Assembly: GCA_913063375.1 (NCBI GenBank)
Contig: CAJXXR010000001.1
Span: 62,001-126,000, forward strand
Length of the DNA: 64,000 nt
Source of the DNA: an uncultured Flavobacteriales bacterium
Lineage (GTDB): Bacteria > Bacteroidota > Bacteroidia > Flavobacteriales > CAJXXR01
Direction of reading: 5' to 3'
Positions 45,038 to 53,423 of the stretch are shown piece after piece. The notes beneath the pieces were generated by a model that saw nothing but the letters and a program-made list of their open reading frames with translations, had not been told where the DNA came from and ran no database searches. Positions within the stretch are counted from its first letter, which is position 1. Each line of letters opens with the position of its first letter. A program made the translations under genes and the position numbers.

Positions 45038-45520
45038 TTAATCCTTCTTTGGCATGTCTTTATTCATAAAATAACTCAAAGCACCTGAAGGACAGGTTTT
45101 CATTTGTTCTATAATTTCAGCAGTACTTGCCTGCTCCATTTTTACCCATGGTCTCTCTCCAGGAGTATACATGGCAGGAAGCGCCTTGATACAATTTGCA
45201 CTATGAATACAAAAACTAGGCTTCCATACTACCGTAATTTCACCATTTGTATATTGATATTCTTTAACATTCTCCTCTGGATTTAATGCTTTATGAGAAC
45301 CATCACAATAGGGAGGATTTTTAGTTTTTTTACACATGCACATCCAGGCATCTCCAGACTCTTCAGCCCTAAATCCAGTGGGCAAAAATGGACTTCCTTT
45401 ATGCCCACCATCGCAATAAGGTTGTTTTTTTGATGCACCACAAGCACACCATTGATATTTTTTGCCCTCCAATAATTCAACCTTTTTAGGTTGATAATCT
45501 GCAGTTTTTGGATCACTCAT
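45038..45520 (-). CDS. double CDGSH plus mono-cluster iron-sulfur protein
   Basis: The 160-residue protein has two CDGSH-type sites: C25, C27, C36, H40 (CACG to YCDGGH) and C61, C63, C72, H76 (CMCK to YCDGSH). These are each expected to bind a [2Fe-2S] cluster with one His. A third domain of the mono-cluster/Fer4_19 type follows, with C104, C110 and C143 (FCIHSANC, TCPSGAL). The arrangement is a known family of small redox proteins of unsettled function. It stands alone and no partner is evident. Confidence 0.9.
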   Translation of the reverse strand: MSDPKTADYQPKKVELLEGKKYQWCACGASKKQPYCDGGHKGSPFLPTGFRAEESGDAWMCMCKKTKNPPYCDGSHKALNPEENVKEYQYTNGEITVVWKPSFCIHSANCIKALPAMYTPGERPWVKMEQASTAEIIEQMKTCPSGALSYFMNKDMPKKD

Positions 45521-45548
45521 GGTTTCAATATTTTAATTAAACCTCACT

Positions 45549-45896
45549 CTATTCTTTAAATTTCTGCCTCAAAGCTCTCTCTGTCAATACAATTGGAAAT
45601 ATGGAAAGAATCACTAATAGCCCCAATGCAATTAACAAGGAGTACATATCTGGAAGATTAAGGAATATTCCCAAACTACTGCTCAAGATCATTATTGCTC
45701 CCCACCTTATCAATTGAAATGCACCATATTTTTGTGCGAAATCCCAATGTTCATCAGACTTCATAGAAGAGCTGGTTCGATACCCATATATTCCATTTAT
45801 CTTCTTTGGAGGAAATTTCAACATTATCCAACCTGCCAAAATGAAAATTGGACCACAAATTATGGGTATCAGAAAAAGAGGGTTTAACCAAATCAT
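45549..45896 (-). CDS. SdpI-family small membrane protein
   Basis: The 115-residue protein has three membrane segments and the SdpI-family box (KINGIYGYRTSSSMKSDEHWDFAQ). SdpI of Bacillus gives immunity to a peptide toxin; most relatives, including this one probably, have unknown roles. It lies 28 bases from the CDGSH gene on the same strand, likely one transcript. Confidence 0.82.
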   Translation of the reverse strand: MIWLNPLFLIPIICGPIFILAGWIMLKFPPKKINGIYGYRTSSSMKSDEHWDFAQKYGAFQLIRWGAIMILSSSLGIFLNLPDMYSLLIALGLLVILSIFPIVLTERALRQKFKE

Positions 45897-45960
45897 ATCA
45901 ATTGTATTGGATTATAGGAAATTACGAAAAATATTCAACTGAAATTCTATTATTAATATA

Positions 45961-46731
45961 TTATTTGTTCCAAATATTCTTTTTTATCTGGCCTTCAGGA
46001 TTCTTTTCATATTGCTTTTTATCCTTAAATCGATAGCCAATGCTCAATGCAAAATTTGGTATAAATAACTCATTGCCTAAAGAAGGCATTTCATTCTCCC
46101 TCGCTTTTATAATATAAAAAATACTTAATTTAAATTGAGCAATATTTAGTGATAATTTACTCCCTAAAGTTTCATATTGGAGATCTTTTTTTTCATCCAA
46201 AGCGTCTAGATACAACCTATCACCAAGATTTAGCTCTTCATTTACCTGGTAGTTTATTGATGAATAACTAATATTTGAGTACCTATAAAAAACGGACAAT
46301 TCTAAAACCCTTCCAGTTATCCCAAGATTAGTCTGAATAAAACTTTTATTGGCTTTTAACCGTGCAAAATCTGAAGGGAATTCATAATCCCCCTTATAAG
46401 AATGTCTCCCGAATCCGCCAAAAATAGAATATCTAAAATATGAATTTAGGCTTGAGCCATACCAACCTAGTCCCAATTCTGTTGTTCTCCCTTTTTCACT
46501 ATTCCCATTACCGTGGTCGAATTCATAGGTATTGTGATTCAACATTAATCCGAACTTATCTATAGGCGTATAAGAAGCTTGAAGGTCTACACCTTCACTC
46601 ACGGCAACAGTGATTTCACCATCCCCCTTTTCTTCTGGGAGAAATACATTGGGTGTATTTGGGATATAATAAAAATTACGACACGATGTATTAAGTAGGA
46701 GTATTCCAAAAATGACAATAATCAATTTCAT
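45961..46731 (-). CDS. barrel-like lipoprotein of unknown function (intact paralogue)
   Basis: The 256-residue protein has a lipoprotein signal (MKLIIVIFGILLLNTSC, lipid Cys about residue 17). Beta strands with repeated Gly/Tyr follow: GEITVAVSEGVDLQASYTP, LGLGWYGSSLNSYFRYSIFG, NFALSIGYRFKDKKQYEKNP. It is a paralogue of the broken copy at 46781-47522 (both have YYIPN..NV then EEKGD, and the SRLHALKSF/ARLKANKSF text). These look like surface-exposed or barrel lipoproteins of Bacteroidota. Function unknown. Confidence 0.75.
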   Translation of the reverse strand: MKLIIVIFGILLLNTSCRNFYYIPNTPNVFLPEEKGDGEITVAVSEGVDLQASYTPIDKFGLMLNHNTYEFDHGNGNSEKGRTTELGLGWYGSSLNSYFRYSIFGGFGRHSYKGDYEFPSDFARLKANKSFIQTNLGITGRVLELSVFYRYSNISYSSINYQVNEELNLGDRLYLDALDEKKDLQYETLGSKLSLNIAQFKLSIFYIIKARENEMPSLGNELFIPNFALSIGYRFKDKKQYEKNPEGQIKKNIWNK

Positions 46732-46780
46732 ATTTATTATTTTAAATAATTAATACATTTTCAAGGCACTTACTCAGCTA

Positions 46781-47522
46781 TTATCGAGTATTCAGCCTAA
46801 ATTTAAGGCCTAAACTTACAACCGTCTTGGATTCATCCCACCAAGAGGTATTCGCCGGTTTATTTATATACTTATAAATAGTATATTGTAATTGAATCCT
46901 AAACTCCTCATTTTCCTATACCTAGTTGAATGCCAGGTTCAATAAACCATGTAATTGATTTTTTATCAACAGACTCCAGGTATATAAGGTCATTAATAAA
47001 TTCATCTTCAGTAATGGAATAATGTACATCAAAATAGTACAGGTTGGAAAATCTAGAAAAAATGGAAAAATCAATATACTTTAAATCTAAACTCATAAAA
47101 TTTACTTGTACAAATGACTTTAAGGCATGTAGTCTAGAAAAGTTTGATGTGTACCCGTATTTACCTTTATAATTGAAATAGCCTAAACCACCATATAGGG
47201 AATATTTAATCAAGTTATTTTCTGAGCTGTTAAAAATCCCAATGGCTCCTTCAGCGAGATAATTCTTACCACTTGAAGTTAAACCTGAATACGATTCATA
47301 TTTTTTATTTTCCCATCTCGCATTAAACATCAAACCCAAATCATCCTTTAGGGCATAGGCTAATTGAATTCCTGGTCCAGATCTATCTTGGTTAGAAATT
47401 TTAACTTCGAAATCGCCCTTTTCTTCGAGCATAGGTACATTTACAGAATTTGGGATATAATACGTTTGTCTACAAGAAATGTTGCATAATACGATCATTA
47501 ATAGAAAACTAAACCCCTTCAT
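46781..47522 (-). pseudogene. frameshifted paralogue of the lipoprotein at 45961
   Basis: The main frame starts at 47522 (MKGFSFLLMIVLCNISC, lipoprotein signal) and stops at 46908 (after GIQLGIGK). In another reading frame the protein resumes without a gap: NEEFRIQLQYTIYK, later SWWDESKTVVSLGL and KFRLNTR, ending at the stop at 46781. This matches the C-terminal end of the paralogue (FKLSIFYIIKA to ALSIGYRFKDK). Removing one base from the T4 run at 46911-46914 restores one frame. It is therefore a recent inactivation, a phase-variable gene or a sequencing error. The start at 47552 given by a longer frame is less likely because the lipoprotein signal begins at 47522. Confidence 0.8.
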
Positions 47523-47540
47523 AAATATATCATTATTAAA

Positions 47541-47572
47541 AAAAAAAGCCACTTTGAATAAAGTGACTTTTT
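47541..47572 (-). terminator. terminator of the M42 peptidase gene
   Basis: GCCACTTT (47548-47555) pairs with AAAGTGAC (47560-47567) apart from one mismatch. An A-run on its left reads as T on the minus strand. Confidence 0.75.
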
Positions 47573-47576
47573 AAAT

Positions 47577-48668
47577 TTAAGAAAAATATCTGAAATCATG
47601 ATTGTTCTCAATCCGTTGTAGAGATTCTAATATCAGTTTTATACAATTTTCAACATCGTCTCTATGTGCAGTTTCTACCGTAGTATGCATATACCTAAGG
47701 GGTAACGATATTAATGCAGAAGCAACTCCACCATTAGAGAAAGCAAATGCATCTGTATCTGTCCCAGTTGCTCTACTGGCTGCTAATCGTTGGAATTTAA
47801 TTTTTTTATCCTCAGCAGTTCCCATAATTAACTTCAACAAGTTGTTTTGCACAGATGGCCCATAACTTAATACAGGTCCTTTAGATATCTGTAAACTACC
47901 TTGTTTGATCTTATTGATCATAGGCGTATGGGTATCATGACATACATCTGTAACAATAGCAACATTAGGCTTAATGGTTTCAGCAATCATTTGTGCACCA
48001 CGAAGGCCAACCTCTTCTTGAACAGCATTTACAATATATAATCCAAAAGGTAATTTCACCTTTTTCTCTTTCAATAATCGAGCAACCTCAGCAATCATAA
48101 ATCCACCGATACGATTGTCCAATGCTCTTCCTACAAATAACTTTTCATTCATTATCATGAAAGGATCTTCATAAGTTACTACGCAACCAACATGGATACC
48201 CATTTTGGCTACTTCTTCATCCGACGAAGCACCACAGTCAAGAAATATATTATCTAGGCTTGGAGACTTTTCCGTTTTCTCGCCCATACGTGTATGAATT
48301 GCAGGCCATCCAAATACCGCACGAACATGTCCTTTATCTGTATGAATAACCACTCTCTTTGAGGGTGCTATCTGATGGTCGGAACCACCATTTCTACGCA
48401 AATAAATAAATCCTTCCTTCGTGATATAATGTACAAACCATGAGATTTCATCCGCATGCGCTTCTATTACAACTTTATATTCTGCCTCTGGATTGATAAT
48501 TCCAACTACAGTACCATACGTATCAACGGTATAGGTATCAATGTATGGCTTAATATATTTCAACCACAATTTCTGGCCTTCTGATTCAAAACCTGTTGGA
48601 GAATAATTATTTAAATAGGACTCCAAGAAGTCCATTGAGCTCTTTTTCAAAATACTTTTTGCTGCCAT
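47577..48668 (-). CDS. M42 family metallopeptidase
   Basis: The 363-residue protein belongs to the M42 (FrvX/glutamyl-aminopeptidase, endoglucanase-type) family. Landmarks are EAHADEISWFVHYI (first metal ligands), DNRIGGFMIAEVA (bridging Asp), VNAVQEEVGLRGA (catalytic Glu pair), VTDVCHDTHTP and a final TVETAHRDDVEN with a His ligand. M42 enzymes are tetrahedral cytosolic aminopeptidases that trim short peptides. Monocistronic. The start could also be the ATG at 48635 (MDFLESYLNN); I keep the longer frame. Confidence 0.92.
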   Translation of the reverse strand: MAAKSILKKSSMDFLESYLNNYSPTGFESEGQKLWLKYIKPYIDTYTVDTYGTVVGIINPEAEYKVVIEAHADEISWFVHYITKEGFIYLRRNGGSDHQIAPSKRVVIHTDKGHVRAVFGWPAIHTRMGEKTEKSPSLDNIFLDCGASSDEEVAKMGIHVGCVVTYEDPFMIMNEKLFVGRALDNRIGGFMIAEVARLLKEKKVKLPFGLYIVNAVQEEVGLRGAQMIAETIKPNVAIVTDVCHDTHTPMINKIKQGSLQISKGPVLSYGPSVQNNLLKLIMGTAEDKKIKFQRLAASRATGTDTDAFAFSNGGVASALISLPLRYMHTTVETAHRDDVENCIKLILESLQRIENNHDFRYFS

Positions 48669-48766
48669 CCTAAAATGATTAAATTTGTTGTTGAAATTAA
48701 CAAAATATAAAGCATAAAGAGGCTTAATATCTGATAATTCTATAGTAATCTTTAAATATCATCAGA

Positions 48767-49477
48767 ATGAAAAAAATAGTTGTAGCAGCCGTTACTTTTG
48801 CAATGTTTGCATGTGGAGATAGTACCAATACTTCTGATCATGGACATAACCACGACACAGAAAATCACGAAGGACATGACCATGAAAGCCACAAAGGACA
48901 CGATCATGACAGCCACAAAGGACACGATCATGACAATCATAAAGAAGATAAACATGACAGTCATGAGGGCCACGACCATGCCAGCCATAAAGAAAATGAA
49001 CATGACAGCCACAAAGGTCACGACCATGATTCTCATGAAGGACATAACCATGGAGAACACGCTGATATAGGCGATGGTAAACATTTTGGAGCTGAGACTA
49101 CAAAGGAGAATAGTATTACGGTAGATGAAGCCATTGCATTGCTTTCAAAAAAGAATATCAAGAATGCTGAAATCAATGATGTCAAGATTTATGGAAAGAT
49201 TCATGAAGTATGCCAATCAAAAGGTTGTTGGTTGAAGTTAAATGGATCAGAGGATCAACAAATTTGGGTAAAGTTCAAGGATTATGCATTTTTCGCACCA
49301 AAGGATGCTGCTGGACAAATGGGAACCTTCCACGGATCTATCAGCCTAGAACAACAATCTGTTGCCGATCTACAGCATTTTGCTGATGATGCTGGAAAAT
49401 CTAAAGAAGAGATTGCTAAAATTACGGCACCTGAGGATGTTTATTCTTTAATGGTTGATGGATTTGTCCTAGACTAA
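48767..49477 (+). CDS. histidine-rich DUF4920 lipoprotein
   Basis: The 236-residue protein has a lipoprotein signal (MKKIVVAAVTFAMFAC, lipid Cys about residue 16). Residues about 25-97 are a low-complexity run with about 26 His, in units like SHKGHDHD and SHEGHDH, ideal for binding Zn, Cu or Ni. The C-terminal domain (about 105-236) matches DUF4920: ITVDEAIALLSKKN, KIYGKIHEVCQSKGCWLKL, WVKFKDYAFFAPKDAAGQ. The two Cys of CQSKGCW are a possible metal or redox site. It lies 3 bases upstream of mnmD but need not be related. A likely periplasmic metal buffer. Confidence 0.85.
   Translation: MKKIVVAAVTFAMFACGDSTNTSDHGHNHDTENHEGHDHESHKGHDHDSHKGHDHDNHKEDKHDSHEGHDHASHKENEHDSHKGHDHDSHEGHNHGEHADIGDGKHFGAETTKENSITVDEAIALLSKKNIKNAEINDVKIYGKIHEVCQSKGCWLKLNGSEDQQIWVKFKDYAFFAPKDAAGQMGTFHGSISLEQQSVADLQHFADDAGKSKEEIAKITAPEDVYSLMVDGFVLD
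48838..49062 (+). repeat. tandem coding minisatellite (His-rich)
   Basis: Imperfect units of about 21-24 bases built on GGACACGATCATGACAGCC (in varied copies) encode the His-Asp/Ser-His pattern. The near-identical repeats allow copy number to change by slippage without breaking the frame when units are multiples of three. Other frames across it also stay open, as expected for a repeat. Confidence 0.85.
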
Positions 49478-49480
49478 TAC

Positions 49481-50152
49481 ATGGAAAAGAAGATCATTAT
49501 TACCAATGACGGATCGCATTCACTCTTTGTGCCTGCTCTGAACGAAAATTACCATTCAACACATGGGGCTTGGAATGAAGCCATGCATGTGTTCATTGAA
49601 AAAGGACTTAAGAAAATAAATTCCATCGGTCCTATTTCAATACTGGAAATTGGATTTGGAACTGGCTTAAATACGATGCTAACCGCAAAGGAAGCTAATG
49701 AACTCAAAAAAGACATTCACTATACTAGTATAGAAAAGTATCCTTTGTCTGAAGATATAATTCAGCAATTAAATTTCACCAAACACATTCCTGATCAAAT
49801 GGATGAATTTGGTGAAATTTATACAAAGATACATGCAGTAGATTGGGGTTCATTTCAAAAGATTCATTCCTTTTTTCAATTGCAGAAATTAGAAGAATGT
49901 ATCCTAGACTGGGAGCCATCCAAAAAATTTGATCTGATCTACTTCGATGCTTTTGCACCTGAAAAGCAACCAAAAATTTGGGAAGATGAAATCTTCCAAA
50001 AAATGTATGATTGCTTAAATACAAACGGTGTATTAACGACCTATTGTTCAAAAGGAGTCATTAAAAGAAGATTGAAATCCATTGGTTTCCGTCTTGTAAA
50101 AACTCCAGGACCTCCTGGCAGGAGGGAAATGACAGTGGCCTATAAGGATTAA
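49481..50152 (+). CDS. mnmD: tRNA 5-methylaminomethyl-2-thiouridine methyltransferase, MnmD type
   Basis: The 223-residue protein is the stand-alone methyltransferase corresponding to the N-terminal half of E. coli MnmC. Landmarks are SIGPISILEIGFGTGLNTML (SAM motif), KFDLIYFDAFAPEKQPKIW (Asp/Phe-Ala-Pro catalytic region) and TTYCSKGVIKRRL, PGPPGRREMTVA. It finishes mnm5U in the wobble base of some tRNAs. It starts 3 bases after the DUF4920 stop. Confidence 0.92.
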   Translation: MEKKIIITNDGSHSLFVPALNENYHSTHGAWNEAMHVFIEKGLKKINSIGPISILEIGFGTGLNTMLTAKEANELKKDIHYTSIEKYPLSEDIIQQLNFTKHIPDQMDEFGEIYTKIHAVDWGSFQKIHSFFQLQKLEECILDWEPSKKFDLIYFDAFAPEKQPKIWEDEIFQKMYDCLNTNGVLTTYCSKGVIKRRLKSIGFRLVKTPGPPGRREMTVAYKD

Positions 50153-50192
50153 AAAAAAGAGAGAAGTAGTAGGGCTACTTCTCTCTTTTTTA
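50153..50192. terminator. bidirectional terminator after mnmD
   Basis: GAGAGAAGTAG pairs with CTACTTCTCTC around a TAGGG loop, flanked by A-run and T-run. It separates mnmD (+) from the lipoprotein gene ending at 50190 (-). Confidence 0.9.
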
Positions 50193-50915
50193 TGGGTAAA
50201 AAACTTTCTGACTATATTTAAAATCATAGATCTGATCGCCCACGGGAATATGTAAAATATATCCATTTACTGGGATTGTTCTATTAAAGTAGATCTTTCC
50301 GTATACCGCTTGACGGGGAATCAAGGTGGTCTTTCTCAGCACCTCATTTGCCCAATATCTTTTGGATCTATTTAATGAATTGATAGAAGAAATAACTTGC
50401 TCTTCCTTTTCCAACTGACTATTTTTTCGGTCCCTTTTGTTGGCTCTATTTTCCTCTCGCTCCTCATCTGTTTTAGGACTAACATCTACAGCTACTTGCA
50501 GTGCTCCTTCCAAAAAAGAAGTCTTCTTACTATTTATTCTATCAGCGTCCTGTTTTGATAACGACATTTCAATATTAAAGAGCCTTACTTCCGGATCATA
50601 AGCCATTACTTTTTGAAGTGTATCCGATTCTTTCTGTCCAATTTTTGTATAGTAAAACTGTTCTGGACAAATCAGGAAAGTATCTCTAGTGTTATTGATG
50701 ACTTCTATATCAAAAACAAGATTGTAATCATCCACTTTTTCAAATGCTGCAATCACTTCCACATTTCCTTTTTCCTTGGAAACAAATTGTTTTCCATTTG
50801 ACCAGAAAATTTCAGATTCAGCACTTTCAATTTTCACAACAGGTCTGGGTTTAACCATACAAGACATTAATAGTAGGGTAGTGGCACAACAAAGAATGGC
50901 GTTTAATGTTTTCAT
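50190..50915 (-). CDS. lipoprotein of unknown function
   Basis: The 241-residue protein has a lipoprotein signal (MKTLNAILCCATTLLLMSC, lipid Cys about residue 19). The mature part has beta-rich N- and C-terminal stretches (YNLVFDIEVINNTRDTFLIC, VYGKIYFNRTIPVNGYILHI) with a charged helical middle (about 155-185; DEEREENRANKRDRKNSQLE). I recognise no family. It precedes nothing in an operon: the next gene downstream is mnmD on the other strand. Confidence 0.7.
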   Translation of the reverse strand: MKTLNAILCCATTLLLMSCMVKPRPVVKIESAESEIFWSNGKQFVSKEKGNVEVIAAFEKVDDYNLVFDIEVINNTRDTFLICPEQFYYTKIGQKESDTLQKVMAYDPEVRLFNIEMSLSKQDADRINSKKTSFLEGALQVAVDVSPKTDEEREENRANKRDRKNSQLEKEEQVISSINSLNRSKRYWANEVLRKTTLIPRQAVYGKIYFNRTIPVNGYILHIPVGDQIYDFKYSQKVFYP

Positions 50916-51000
50916 TTTTTTCTATTTGAATTGCAACAAAAGTTTTTGGCATAAGCCAAAATTCATGCCATTAAAAATATAGTCCAAACTAAAGGAAATA

Positions 51001-51028
51001 AAAAAGGCCATTCTTAGAATGGCCTTTT
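51001..51028 (-). terminator. terminator after lptG
   Basis: GGCCATTC (51006-51013) pairs with GAATGGCC (51017-51024) around a TTA loop, with A-tract on the left for minus-strand termination of the LptF/G gene. Confidence 0.85.
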
Positions 51029-51047
51029 CAATATAATTGTAAGCAGT

Positions 51048-52124
51048 TTATTGCTGTGCTTTTTTAAAGAAGTATACGGTGGCTATCCCATATAGAATAT
51101 TTGGGAGCCAGGTGGCTAATATTGGATTGAAATCGGAGTATTGGGCAAAGGTTATTCCTACACGACTCATCATCACATAGATCATTATAAAACCTAAACC
51201 TAGGGCCAAATTGATTCCAATTCCACCCCTTGTTTTTCTAGCTGATAAACAAACCGCTATAATGGTAAGGATTATATTTGAGAAGGCAAAAGCGCCTCTT
51301 TGGTAGAATTCAATTTCGTAAAATTGGACATTCTCAGAGCCTCTAAACTTTTCACGATCAATGAAGCTACTAAGCTCCTGGTAATCCATTAAAGTAGCGC
51401 TCTGCACCTTGTGAACGATATCTTCAGGGTTAAGCCCCAAGTCTAAAAATTTAACTTCCCCATTTACTAATGCTTGCCCATTTTCGGTATAACTACGTGT
51501 ATACCAATTATTCAATTCCCATTTGGTGGAATCTGCATTCCATTTTATCCTAGTGGCAAATAATTTTTCTTTAAGTTGATTATCTTCAAAGATTTCATAG
51601 GTGAAATTATTTCCATTGAATTTCTTTGTATTATAACTCTTGAAGAAGATAAAATGATTTGGCTTTAGCTGTCTATGAATTGTATAGAACCTAGATGGCT
51701 TCTTATTCCTTAGGTACCTTAATTCAAAATCTAAGGCAGATTTTGAGGTATTTGGAAGATACCATTGCATCCCCACAAAGGTTAGACCTGTAATGAGAGA
51801 AGCACCCATCAAATAAGGTAACAAAAGCCTCCTTAAGCTTATCCCTGAACAAAAAACAGGAATAATTTCGGACTTTGCTGCCAATGAAGATGTGAAAAAT
51901 ATAACCGAAATAAAGGTGAAAAATGAACTTAACATGATCCCATATTTCAAGAGGAAATTCTTGTAATACACAAAGATCACATCCCAAAGGGGAGGACTAT
52001 TTTCATAAAAGTCATCAATTTTCTCTACTACATCAAAAACAACACTAATGATTAGAATCATTGTGATGGCAAAGGAAAAAGTAACTAAGAACTTCTTAAG
52101 GATATATTTATCTAGTATCTTCAA
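51048..52124 (-). CDS. LptF/LptG-family lipopolysaccharide export permease
   Basis: The 358-residue protein has six membrane helices in the LptF/G (YjgP/YjgQ) pattern: the N-terminal ILDKYILKKFLVTFSFAITMILI, then a periplasmic beta-jellyroll, then C-terminal helices (FAFSNIILTIIAVCLSARKTRGGIGIN). These form the inner-membrane part of the LPS export machine. Which of the two partners it is cannot be told; a second copy is needed elsewhere. It starts 1 base after the tgt stop on the same strand. Confidence 0.9.
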   Translation of the reverse strand: MKILDKYILKKFLVTFSFAITMILIISVVFDVVEKIDDFYENSPPLWDVIFVYYKNFLLKYGIMLSSFFTFISVIFFTSSLAAKSEIIPVFCSGISLRRLLLPYLMGASLITGLTFVGMQWYLPNTSKSALDFELRYLRNKKPSRFYTIHRQLKPNHFIFFKSYNTKKFNGNNFTYEIFEDNQLKEKLFATRIKWNADSTKWELNNWYTRSYTENGQALVNGEVKFLDLGLNPEDIVHKVQSATLMDYQELSSFIDREKFRGSENVQFYEIEFYQRGAFAFSNIILTIIAVCLSARKTRGGIGINLALGLGFIMIYVMMSRVGITFAQYSDFNPILATWLPNILYGIATVYFFKKAQQ

Positions 52125-52125
52125 A

Positions 52126-53256
52126 TTATAATTTTTGACCTAGTATTTTCACCATTTTGTTTTTCCAGTCATAAAAATCACCGGCCAATATATGGTTTCT
52201 AGCTTGTTCTACTAACCAAAGATAGAATCGAATATTGTGTAAAGTAGCAATTTGTTTCCCCAACATTTCATTGGCTTTAAACAAATGCTTTACATATGCT
52301 TTAGAATAGGCACTATCAACATAAGAATCTCCATTTGGATCTAAAGGAGAATAGTCATCTTCCCACTTCTTATTTTTGATATTTATGATACCTTCAGAGG
52401 TGAATAATTGCCCATTTCTAGCATTCCTAGTAGGCATTACACAGTCAAACATATCAATCCCTAAAGCAATATTCTCAAGAATATTGATTGGAGTTCCAAC
52501 ACCCATTAAGTATCTTGGTTTATCCCATGGTAAGACTTCTGTTACCACCTCAGTCATGGCATACATCTCTTCTGCAGGTTCGCCAACAGACAAACCACCA
52601 ATAGCATTCCCAGGACGATCGAATTCGGCAATAGCTTCTGCCGATTGTCTTCTAAGATTTTTATAGGTACTACCCTGAACAATTGGGAAAAGCGTTTGAT
52701 CAAAACCATAAAGGCCTTCAGTTTCATCAAATCTATCACAACATCTTTTCAACCAACGATGGGTCATATGCATAGATCTCTTTGCATATCTATAATCACA
52801 TGGGTATGGAGTACACTCGTCAAAAGCCATGATAATATCTGCACCAATTACTCGCTGAATATCCATTGCATACTCTGGAGTAAAAACGTGAGAAGAACCG
52901 TCAATATGTGACTTAAATGTCACTCCTGACTCTTCAATTTTCCTATTATTCCCCAATGAATATACCTGATATCCACCACTATCTGTAAGTAATGGCCGAT
53001 CCCAATTGATGAATTTATGTAGACCACCTGCATTTTGAATCACAGGTAATTGAGGTCTAAGGTAAAGATGATAGGTATTTCCCAATATAATTTGGGCTTT
53101 CGTATCATTTTTTAATTCATGCTGATGAACACCTTTTACGGTTCCAGCAGTACCTACTGGCATAAAAATAGGAGTTTTTATTTCTCCATGAGCAGTAGTG
53201 ATAGAACCAGCACGGGCTTTCGATAAAGGATCACTTTTTTCCAGATGAAATTTCAT
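52126..53256 (-). CDS. tgt: queuine tRNA-ribosyltransferase
   Basis: The 376-residue enzyme exchanges the wobble guanine of GUN-anticodon tRNAs for the queuine precursor. Landmarks are IILGNTYHLYLRP, LLTDSGGYQVYSLG (catalytic Asp), AFDECTPYPCDYRYAK, GGLSVGEPAEEMY and YLMGVGTPINIL. The C-terminal zinc site of E. coli and human Tgt (CxCxxC with a His) is replaced by SYVDSAYSKAYVKH at about 311-324, so three ligand Cys are absent. It forms an operon with lptG (1 base apart). Confidence 0.94.
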   Translation of the reverse strand: MKFHLEKSDPLSKARAGSITTAHGEIKTPIFMPVGTAGTVKGVHQHELKNDTKAQIILGNTYHLYLRPQLPVIQNAGGLHKFINWDRPLLTDSGGYQVYSLGNNRKIEESGVTFKSHIDGSSHVFTPEYAMDIQRVIGADIIMAFDECTPYPCDYRYAKRSMHMTHRWLKRCCDRFDETEGLYGFDQTLFPIVQGSTYKNLRRQSAEAIAEFDRPGNAIGGLSVGEPAEEMYAMTEVVTEVLPWDKPRYLMGVGTPINILENIALGIDMFDCVMPTRNARNGQLFTSEGIINIKNKKWEDDYSPLDPNGDSYVDSAYSKAYVKHLFKANEMLGKQIATLHNIRFYLWLVEQARNHILAGDFYDWKNKMVKILGQKL

Positions 53257-53423
53257 AGGATGTATTTCAGATTATATTGTTTTGATAAGCCCAATTGATT
53301 TAAGGTTTATCAAGGGAACAAGGCAAGTTTGGGCAATCTAATAATGGCCAAAGATAAAAATTTAATTTGCGCTTGAAAAGATAGACTCCATCTTTTTCAA
53401 CCGATTTATGAGAACTAAAAATA

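Noticed and set aside
48752..49084. Open frames on both strands across the His-rich repeat (also 48798-49070 plus)
   Set aside because: A tandem repeat with unit length a multiple of three keeps several frames open by chance; only the frame with the lipoprotein signal and DUF4920 domain is a gene.
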